A stretch of DNA of 64,000 nt from Rallus limicola (lineage: Eukaryota; Chordata; Aves; Gruiformes; Rallidae): contig JAKCOZ010000005.1 in assembly GCA_022605955.1 (NCBI GenBank), forward strand, positions 56,796,750-56,860,749, written 5' to 3'. This document shows positions 52,561-61,324 of the stretch, piece after piece. The translations under genes were made by a program, and so were the position numbers. Under the pieces are notes generated by a model that did not search any database, was not told the DNA's origin, and was given only the letters and a program-made list of their open reading frames with translations. Numbering within the stretch: position 1 is the first letter of the stretch; each line of letters begins with the position of its first letter.

Positions 52561-53188
52561 TCCATCAGCAGAGGGGTGGCAGCAGGGACAGGGAGGGAAT
52601 TGTCCCTCTCTGCTCTGCCCTGGGGAGGCTTCACAGAATCACAGAATCCCAGACTGGTCCATCCCCCTTGTCCTGCCAGGCTCTGCCCTTGAACAAGCTG
52701 ATTCCCCTCCTGTTCCTCTGCTCCCTTCAGGGACTGGCAGGCTGCAGTGAGGTCCCCCCACAGCCTTCTCTTCTCTGGGCTGACCCAGCCCAGCTCCCTC
52801 AGCCTCTCTCCAGAGGGGAGCTGCTCCAGCCCTCTGAGCATCTCCGGGGCTCCTCTGACCCCTCTCCAACAGCCCCACATCTTCCTTGTGTTGAGGCCCC
52901 AGCTCTGGACACAGGACTCCAGCTGGGGACTAAAGCTGAAGGAAGGTTCAGATTAGATCTTAGGGGGAAGCTCTTAGCAGAGAGAGTGGTGAGGGGCTGG
53001 AAGGGGCTGCCCAGAGAGGGGGTGGGTGCCCTGTCCCTGAGGGTGTTGAAGGCCAGGTTGGCTGGGGCCCTGGGCAACCTTGTGTAGCTCCAGGCCTGGA
53101 GGTTGGTGTCCCTGCCTGTGGCAGGGGGTTGGAGCTCTGGGATCCTTGGTGTCCCTCCTAACCCAGACCAGTCTGTGATCCTGTGATT
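52561..53188 (+). mobile_element. CR1 LINE copy with inverted middle segment
   Basis: 52561-52628 is forward CR1 sequence. 52629-52926 is reverse CR1 sequence, beginning with an inverted 3' terminus and then covering the block that should follow 52628. 52927-53188 is forward again to the 3' end. The pieces together cover the element once, in scrambled orientation. Confidence 0.85.
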
Positions 53189-55168
53189 GTATGAGCCCTC
53201 CTTGGGGAGCAGTGTGTAAAGGGGTCCCCAGGCAGAGCGATGCCCCACAGCATCTCCAGGCATGTGACCTATCTCTGCAGGATGCATCACAGCGAAGGGA
53301 CTCAGGTCTCAGGGCTCCTCTCCTTGCATGAACCAAGCCTCTCCCCAGCTCCCAACCAATTTAGCTTTTACTTTTTCTTTTTCTTTTTTATTCTTTTCAC
53401 ATTAATTTTCAGCCAAATCATTTCCTGGACACCGTGTGCCAGGATTGCTGTCCCTTGTTGGGGACAGTTCACATGAGAGTGACTCCAACACAGCGTTACC
53501 CTGTGAAAAGCAGCCCCAGGCAGGATGGATGCTGGGAGGTTGTTCTCTCTGCACCACGTTTCCTGATGAGGAGCCAATAAAACTCCCAAAACAAAACAAG
53601 CAGATGGCAATTAGTGGTCAGTAGCGGAGCTGGCAGCCAGTGGGAGCGGTTTCTCAGAGTCAGAGCCACCAGCAGCACGCTGCTGCCTTCGGGTTGTCCC
53701 CTGTGCTGCCATGGATGGGCCTGGGTCCCCTTCCCAGCCTTGTCCCACACCTCAGCAAGCTGGTCTCTGCAGGATGTGACCCCTCTGCCATCTCTGACCT
53801 GATGTGGGGGGGTGTTTTTTTTTCCCCCTTTTACTTCCAAGCCTTTCCCTCTGGCTTAGAAGAAGATTAGGCAGCTGGTTCTGAAATTCCAGCCTGAGCA
53901 ACCAGGTCATGACCATCTGGACAAACAAAACACATGGACCCACTGTGCTTCTCAAGGCTTTTGGCTCCTTCTTTCAAGCCAAGCACCCGCTGGAGACACA
54001 ACGGGGGGGCTAAAGAACCCAGGAAGCATCTTCTGGTGCTGCCGTGGCACGCAGGGATGAGGAAACAGCTGAGGAGGGGGTGATGGTCATCCCTGAGCAA
54101 AGGGGTGGGTGGCAGCCAAATCTGGTCACCCAAAGCTCATCAACAGGGTTAAGGGCTTAATTGCACGAGTTCACACATGGGAAGCACCTCAGCTTCAACT
54201 CACCGTGCGCAGGGCACATCTTGCAATCCAAAAGGGCTCCCCACCTCCCCCAAAACCCCATACACCCATCCCACCTCCCCAAAAATCCCCACACCCACCT
54301 CCCCAGCCACGGGGATGCTGCCAGAAACCCATCAGCAGGGCTTGAGCAATAGCAGCCCATGCCTGACATCTGCCCACACGCGTTTCGGAGGCCAGTAAAC
54401 TTCCTGTGGATATTGGCTGCCTGACAGGAGTGACATAAATTCAGCCTCTTTTTTTGTTTTGGAGGAGGGAGAGGAGGGTGTTGTTGTTTTAATTTCTTAT
54501 TTTTAGGCAGGGATATTATTATTTTTTTTTTTTTTTGGTGGTGCCTGTGTGTATTTTGATAACAGGTAGGAGCTTTGTCCACCTCGCCCTGCCTTTGGGA
54601 TAGAGGAGTTTTAGGGAAGAGCTCAGGGGTGTTTCTGTAGGTTGCAGAGGGAAGGTAAACCCTCCCCCCCCACCCCTCCCCAACTGGGTCATCTACAAGA
54701 CACAGTTTGTTTTCACTTTTTAGGCACTTTCCACCTCCCCTCTTGCCCTCTCTCCCCATCCCCAAGGGCTTCATCCCACTGATGCTCCAGGGAGGTGGCA
54801 TGTTACCCCTGGCATCTACCCCAAGGTGCATCTTGGGCACAAAGCCCCAAGTAACTCAGTGAGCTCCTTTCAGAGACATTTATTATTTAAATAATAATAA
54901 TAATAATAATAATATTTATTTTTACATCACCCCAGCTAACATACTGCAGAATCAAGCTCCAAATCTTGGCACCTTTGAGCTTCCTGAGCAGAGCTTCAGC
55001 TCTCAGACAACCAGACGCCCTCCTTGCACGCTTGACACCGTGTTTGTTGGGTGCTGCATCAACAGGCGCCATGAATGCACCCCCCCCAACCCCTCCCCAG
55101 CACCCCCCAACAGCAGTGATGGCCTCAGGCCTAGACCAGCTTGTCCATGGGATCAGATGCTCCTTTTA
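53189..55168. other. Intergenic sequence
   Basis: No gene supported. It contains T-rich tracts at about 53368 and 54522 and the AAT microsatellite. TTTATT at 54879 could be a minus-strand poly(A) signal for PTGER2, but it lies in the AT microsatellite, so this is weak. Confidence 0.5.
54889..54914. repeat. (AAT)n microsatellite
   Basis: About eight AAT units. Confidence 0.96.
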
Positions 55169-55324
55169 TAGGCTGCCCAGGGGGGTGTGGAGTCTCCATC
55201 TCTGGAGAGATTCCAGTCCCATCTGGACACTGCCCTGTGTGCCCTGTCCTAGGGACCCTGCTTTGGCAGGGGGTTGGACCTGATGAGCTCTGGAGGGCCC
55301 TTCCAACCCCTACAATCTGTGATT
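55169..55324 (+). mobile_element. CR1 LINE 3' end, second subfamily
   Basis: Forward copy from GGCTGCCCAGGGGGGTGTGG to CCCCTACAATCTGTGATTCC. Confidence 0.9.
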
Positions 55325-55659
55325 CCCCCAGTGGGGACCAACCTGGAGCCCCAAAAAGTGACAGGCACATTCCACAACAATAACAGAGTGGTGCTGCAGG
55401 CTGTTCCCTGATGGGGCAGGATTGGTGACCTGGGTGTTTCTGCCATTTAGTTTTTCCATTTTCTTGGCCTTTGGGTTTTTTTTTTTTCCAAATAAAAACT
55501 CCAGAGCAGGTTTGTCCCAGGCTGGTGGGAAGCTGAGCAAAAGATCTTGGTTCAGGCAGCCCAGGAAGACGAGCTCTTCCCTGTGCCAACCCAAACCCCA
55601 TCAACAGCATCACTCTGGATGAGGGTAAAGCATGTGGTGGCTGTGTCTGAAACCTCCCA

Positions 55660-56790
55660 TTCCTTGGTCAGGGTCTTCATCACTGAACCCCAGCCTGATT
55701 TGGGTGGGAAGGGACCTCAAAGCCCCCCCAGCGCCTCCTCTGCCACAGGCAGTGACACCCCTCCTCAGCCCAGGGTGCCTCAAGCCCCATCCAACCCAGC
55801 CTTGAGCCCTGCCAGGGATCCAGGGGCAGCCCCAGCTTCTCCGGGCACCCTGTGCCAGGGCCTCCCCCCTCCCCAGGAAGGATTTCTGCCTCCCAGCTCC
55901 TTTCCTGCAGCTGAAGGCCGTTCCCCTGGGCCTGTCCCTCCCTGCCCTGGGCACCAGCCCCTCTCCAGCTCTCCTGGAGCCCCTCGAGGGATGGGAAGGG
56001 GCTCAGAGCTCTCTCCAGGCTGAACCAGCCCAGCTCTCCCAGCCTGGCTCCAGAGCAGAGGGGCTCCAGCCCTCAGATCACCCCTGTGGCCTCCTCTGGA
56101 CTCACTCCCACAGCTCTGTATCCTCCTGGTCCTGATGACCCCCGAGCTGGAGGCAGCAATTCTCCCCCCCCAAGACCTGCTGGTCCCACTGTTGGGGATG
56201 CAGCCAAGGACCTGGGTGGCTTTCTGGGCTCTGGGCATGCATTGCTGAGTGACACTGAGCTTCTCACCCCCCAACACCCCAAGTCCTTCTCTCAATCCTT
56301 TCTCCACCCAGCCTGTTGCTGTGCTGGGGACTGCCCTGACCCACATGCAGGACCTTGCCCTTGGCTTTGTTGGGGTTTCAGGTGGCAAGGTCCTGGTGGG
56401 AAGGGGCAGCACTTGATCCCATCGTCCATGTCTCCAACAAAGACATTAAACAGCACTGGTCCCAGTACCAACCCCTGAGGAACACCAGCATCACTGGTCT
56501 CTACTTGGACATCAAACCCCTGGCCACAAGTCTTTGAATGGAACCATCCAGCCAATTCCTTATCCACAGAGTGCTCTGTCCACTGAATCCACATCTCTCC
56601 AATTTAGAGATGAGGATGTCGTGTGGGACAGTGTCAGATGTTTGCACAAGTCCAGGTTCATTCCCCTTGTTGGCTCCTGGGCAAACAAGGAGGCAAAGAC
56701 ATCTGCAAAACAGAGCCTCCCCTGCTCCTCCAGCCATCCCAGTGCCATGATTTGGCTGGTTTTGTGCCCCAGTGTCCTCAGATATGCTGG
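55660..56790 (-). mobile_element. CR1 LINE fragment with reverse transcriptase remnants
   Basis: The reverse strand shows [32 protein letters not shown] and GVPQGLVLGPVLFNVFVGDM, typical CR1 reverse transcriptase blocks, in different frames. The catalytic FADD block that should follow appears deleted, since 3'-region sequence comes shortly after. This is an older copy, and no active product is possible. Confidence 0.9.
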
Positions 56791-57437
56791 GTGGGCACCC
56801 ACAGGACCCTAAAATCTCTGGGAATGGGGGACAGATGGACAGACACACGCACACAGACCTAATAAAGTGCATTTCTTTAGGCAGCCAGACCACCAAATAA
56901 AAGGGGATATTTGGGGATACACCACTCCCTTCCTCTCCTATGCAATCCCTGGGGACCTGAGGGGCAGAGGCAGGTCCTTGCAGCAACCATGTCTGCCCAG
57001 TCCCATCTCCAGGACCTGCACCCCTGCCTGCACACTGCCTCCAGCCCAAAAAAGACAACCATGGGGACCTTGCTAGGAAGCAGGATGGTGGGAAGCTCTG
57101 CTCCCCAACACGGCCCCCACAGCAGTAGTGTTACAATTCCACCTCCTGACCCTCCCAACACGGCCAAACACAACCTGCACCCTCCTCTGGGTGGGAGCAG
57201 CTCTGACAAAGGGCGACAACGATATCCAGGTACTCATCAGCCCTTCCAAACTTGTCCCACTGTGGGGTTTTTTTTTTGCCCTGTGAGAGACCACACTGGC
57301 TTTCCAGGGGCTTCCCAGATGTGAGGTAGCACCCGGCCGGGCCACCCACGCCTGGCCCACCCTGCAGCAGACGTGTCTCTTTATGAGCAACACCTGCCAG
57401 GGTTGTCCTTCACCTGGCAGATGTCTCCTGGATGGAT

Positions 57438-57683
57438 CTACTGCCCACAGGGGTCCAGCTGTGCTGCCAGTTTTGTCTTTGCAGGGGATGGGGTCTGTCT
57501 GTCCTGGCTCGTGGGGGTCACCTGGCAGCAGAGGACGGAGCGCATGATCCTCAGGACCGGTGGCCTCAGGATGGCAAAGACCCAAGGGTCAACGATGGAA
57601 TTAATGGAGAGAAACCTCAGGGCTAGGAGGTCCCAGTCGTGGGTGTCCACCTTCTCACTGAACTTGTTCACGTAGGCACGGAT
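57438..57683 (-). CDS. PTGER2: PTGER2 exon 2 (TM7 and cytoplasmic tail)
   Basis: Reads IRAYVNKFSEKVDTHDWDLL, then ALRFLSINSIVDPWVFAILR and PPVLRIMRSVLCCQ, followed by a polar tail to TAG at 57440-57438. The acceptor on the minus strand is CTCTTGCAG. A CR1 copy begins about 36 bases upstream in the intron. Confidence 0.95.
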   Translation of the reverse strand: MRAYVNKFSEKVDTHDWDLLALRFLSINSIVDPWVFAILRPPVLRIMRSVLCCQVTPTSQDRQTPSPAKTKLAAQLDPCGQ

Positions 57684-60600
57684 CTGCAAGAGCCCAGAGG
57701 GAGGAATATAAACATATGTTATTATCAATATCTCAAGGGTGGGACCCAGGGGGACATGGGCAGCCTCTGCTCAGTGTCTGTGGGGACAGGACAAGGGGTG
57801 ATGGCCTCAAGTTGGAGCACAGGGAGTTCCACACCAACCTGGGGAAGAACTTTTCCCCAGTGAGGGTGAGGGAGCCCTGGGCCAGGCTGCCCAGGGGGTG
57901 TGGAGTCTCCTTCTCTGGAGAGATTCCAGCCCCGTCTGGACACCGCCCTGTGTGCCCTGTTCTAGGGACCCTGCTTTGGCAGGGGGTTGGACCTGATGAG
58001 CTCTGGAGGGCCCTTCCAACCCCTGTGATTCTGTGATTCCAGGTCTGGGCTTCCAGGCTCCATCCCCTGGGCAGCTCCTCAGGGAGAGGTGGGCTGTCAC
58101 AGCACACTTTCTCCTTCCATGGGTCTCTGTGAACTCCTTGCTAATTAAAGTCAGCCCATGATCTGCCCTGTGCTCTGCTCCCAGCACCTAAGGAGGCTTC
58201 GTTAACAACACCAGTGGCTTCCCAAGGAAGTGGTGGGTGTCACCTTGAAACCCACACACACACACACACACGGGGTGAATAGACATGTGAGATGGAGAGG
58301 ATGAGGGGTGGCTGGACCGCTCGGGTCCTTCCTGCAACATGCCGACTCATCGCAGCTCACGGGGCTTCCTGGAACAGTGACTCAGCATTTCTTACTCATG
58401 CGGGTGGAATCGCCACCCCCTCACTTTGGGGGACGGGAGGTGGGGGGTACAGGAGATGTGAGCATCCCTCCTCCAGCTGGGTACCACCCAGGGATGGATG
58501 GATAGTGCATCCCAGGACACGAGGTTCACCCGTGGTTCAGGCAGGACTGCCGTGAGCGCAGCACATGAGGGCTGCCCTGGGCTCAGGGGGTTTTTTTTGG
58601 GGGGAAGGATTTTGTGGTGTTGTGACCTGATGCTCTCTGGGTTCACGTCCTGGGCAGCCCCAGCCAGGAGAAAAAGTGTCTCACACCCAGGAGGCACCAG
58701 CAGTGTTTAGCAGCTGGGTTTGAGGCGCTGCCAAAACGCAGCCCCAACACAAGCCCACATGGGAGAAGGGTGGTGGGGAAAGCAGAGCCAGCTCTGCTTC
58801 TGGGTTACACTGTATCTGCTACTGCAGGGCCCAGGGGATCCCCACCAAGGGCACTTTCCCATCCTGTCTGTCCCCAGGAGACCCAGAGGACCCTGCCTAC
58901 GCGTCCCCACCGATGGGTCCCACTTTGTAACAGCCACAGCACCCAAACCTGGGCTTTTCCAGGACTCAGGAAGGGCCGCCCATGATGTGTGGGCCCACTG
59001 ACAGGAGCTGAAGGATCCCTGGGGATGGTGAGCCTGGCCCCCAGGATGCTCAGGAGCATCTGGATATTATCACTTTGGCTGACTTAAAACCCAGGCAGCC
59101 TGGCTCAACTACAGCCCATGGTTATCTTCTTTTCCCTTGGGAAAAGGAAGGGCTCATGAAGGGAAGGTAGTGTCTATTTAACTCTGTGAGCATAAAATTA
59201 ACACTGGCTGCGCTCCCAACCTTGGTGGAGCTCATTTTTAACAGGAACAAAACAACCTCCTGCGGCAGCAGCCTCACACACACAGGCAGGGGCCAGGAGC
59301 AGCTCGAGGTGCTCTGAGACCGTGATGCTGCTGGCATCACATGGCTGGGATGGAGGAGAAGCAGGGGAACTCTCTCTCTCCCCTTCCTCACTTGACCACG
59401 GTGTTTCAATCCTGTATTTCTGCCAGAAGCCTCATGCACAGATGGGGCACAGGATGTGGGCACGAACCCTGGGATGAGGGATGGTGTGGGCCATGTGATG
59501 GATCTCCATTCCCAGCAGTCACCCATCTCCATGCTCATGTCCCAGTGGTGGTGTGGAGGAGTGGAGACCTCAGTCCAATCAGTGAGGTCGGTGCTGCCCA
59601 CACGCATTTCCAGCTCCATCCTTCCCTCTGGGATTAGGATGGAGCTGGAGATGGATCCCTCTGGAGATGGATGGATGGATGGATAGGATGGATCCCTCTG
59701 CCCACCCAAAGCAGGTACCTGCTGTCTCCAGCCCATCAGGATCTTCTCCATGCCCCTCTTTGGATGGCTAATCTCTGGTACCCCTCACACCTCCACCATG
59801 AGAGCCCAGCTCCCAGGAACCACGGTGATGCTGTGTGGTCCAGGGGACCCCTACTCCAGTCCCTGCCTGGGCCACGCTGTCTGTCCTTGGAGTCTCTGCT
59901 CCTGCCACCCCATCCTCCTGCCACCTTGTCACCCTGCCACCCCATTCTTTTGTCACCCCCATCCTCCTCTTGGCACTGAGGATATGGGGAGTGGTTACCC
60001 AGGGGATGGATGTGCAAGGCCTGGAGTTCACGGCAGAGCTGGGGTCTGCCAAGCTTCAGGAGGAGCTGGCCTTTGACCCCAACCCTCAAAGCTTGGTCAG
60101 CGGGGCGTAGGGGGAGCCTTGTGAAGGGAAGGAGAGAAACGGAGGTGCTGAGGAGAGGAACCCATTTACCCCCCCAGGGGAGAGGCGATTCTCACTCACC
60201 GTGAAGGGCAGGGAGCAGATGACGAAGATGATGGTCATGATGGAGAGGAGGAGGAGGTGGTCAATCTCTTCGGCCATGGAGAAGATGCGCCGGCCGCAGC
60301 CGCTGCCCGCCCGGGGCTGCTCGAGCGTGGCCAGGCGGCGGGTCTTCTGCCCGCGGCGGTGCATGCGGGCCAGGTTGGCCATGACGCTGAGGTTGCAGAG
60401 CAGGACGGAGAGGATGAGGAGGAGGAGGAGGCTGGCGTAGAGCAGCGAGAAGGCGACGTCCGACTCCGCCACCTCCCCGCCGCCGTTGTGCTGCAGGTAA
60501 TCCAGGTGCATCTGGATGAAGCACCAGGTCCCGGGGCAATACTGCACGTAGCGGCCGAAGCCCACCAGAGGCAAGGAGCTGAAGGCTGCAGAGAAGGTGT

Positions 60601-61045
60601 AGATGGCTGGCAGGGCCACCAAGCCCGTGCGGGGGCTGAGAAAGCGCTCGTAGAAGTAAGGCCGCCCCAGGGCCAGGCACCTCTCCAGCGCCATGGCGAA
60701 GAGGATGAGCATGGTGGCGAGGCCGAAGAAGCTCATGGCGAAGCCGAAGTAGAGGCAGATGTGGCCTCCTTGGGCCAGGGCCGTCAAGGTCCGGTTGCGG
60801 TGATAGGATGCCAGGACGAAGGGGCTGACGGAGCAGGTACCCAAGAGGTCGGTGACCACCAGAGCCAACACCAGGACGTGGAAGAGGGAAGGCGGCCGGG
60901 GCCCTCGGCGGCAGCGCAGCAGCAGCCCCAGGGCCAGGAGGTTGCCCAGGAGCCCCGCGGAGAACATCAAGGCGCTGACCAGCGGGCGGGCCTCGGCCGG
61001 TAGCGCCCCGCCGCGTTCGCACTGCCCCCGGCCCGTCCCGTTCAT
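57438..61045 (-). CDS. PTGER2: Prostaglandin E2 receptor EP2, two coding exons
   Basis: Exon 1 (61045 down to 60200, 282 codons) and exon 2 (57683 down to 57438, 81 codons plus TAG) join in phase 0 to a 363-residue class A GPCR; human EP2 has about 358 residues. Family: binds PGE2 at the plasma membrane and raises cAMP through Gs. Seen: N-glycosylation sequon NGT at residue 2, GN at 34-35 in TM1, D66 in TM2, C97 for the disulfide to loop 2, ERC at 121-123 in place of DRY, the prostanoid signature VQYCPGTWCF at 167-176, SMAEEIDHLLLL in the third loop/TM6, and LRFLSINSIVDPWVF in TM7 with R305 as the expected carboxylate-binding arginine. EP2 rather than DP1 is favoured by the TM6, TM7 and tail matches, the intron position and convergence with TXNDC16. 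Confidence 0.94.
57719..58043 (+). mobile_element. CR1 LINE fragment in the PTGER2 intron
   Basis: Forward CR1 copy, antisense to the gene, from TTATCAATATCTCAAGGGTG to CCTGTGATTCTGTGATTCC. Confidence 0.92.
58253..58271. repeat. (CA)n microsatellite
   Basis: About nine CA units. Confidence 0.95.
59665..59684. repeat. (GATG)n microsatellite
   Basis: About five GATG units. Confidence 0.93.
60200..61045 (-). CDS. PTGER2: PTGER2 exon 1 (N-terminus to TM6)
   Basis: The ATG at 61045-61043 gives MNGTGRGQCERGG, a short extracellular N-terminus before TM1, as in EP2. The exon ends ...CSLPFT at a perfect GTGAGT donor, which is the conserved intron position of prostanoid receptors at the end of TM6. 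It is very GC-rich and forms part of a CpG island. Confidence 0.95.
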
Positions 61046-61320
61046 CCCGCCGCCTCAGCACGACTGAGCCACCGCCCGCCCAGCCCGGCCCGGCCCGGCC
61101 CGGCCCTGCCCCGAGCCGGTACCGCCCCCGCCCCCGCCGGCACCGCCCTCCGCGCTGCCCACCCACACCCACACCCCTTCCACCCCCGAGCCCGCCCCGC
61201 GGCGCGCAGGGGCCACCCGAACGCACCCGACACCCCCCCCTCCCTGCAGCGCACCCCCCCCCCCCCCCCCATCCCCATCATCTCCTGTCCGCACCCCAGC
61301 ACGCATCGGCCCGGTGCGGG
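61046..61320 (-). promoter_or_regulatory. PTGER2: PTGER2 5' flank, CpG-rich promoter region
   Basis: A very GC-rich and CpG-rich flank directly upstream of the ATG. It contains about five GGCCC units at 61083-61107 and a run of 17 Cs at 61254-61270, which is G17 on the transcribed-direction strand. No TATA box is seen. The start site cannot be placed from sequence. Confidence 0.55.
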
Positions 61321-61324
61321 TTGG

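Larger units (their letters stand above)
58044..60199 (-). other. PTGER2: PTGER2 intron, unique part
   Basis: I see no additional exon. It holds a CA tract at 58253 and a GATG tract at 59665. Confidence 0.65.

Noticed and set aside
55660..56790. Intact reverse transcriptase gene
   Set aside because: The reverse transcriptase blocks lie in different frames and the catalytic block is missing, so this is a decayed CR1 copy.
60257..61003. A 248-codon plus-strand open frame and a 321-codon minus-strand frame over PTGER2 exon 1
   Set aside because: Both are out-of-frame products of the GC-rich receptor exon and have no family resemblance.
57438..61045. PTGDR (DP1) as the identity of the receptor
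   Set aside because: The loop 2 residues look DP-like, but the SMAEEIDHL block, ALRFLSINSIVDPWVFAILR and the tail match EP2, and the position next to TXNDC16 fits PTGER2.
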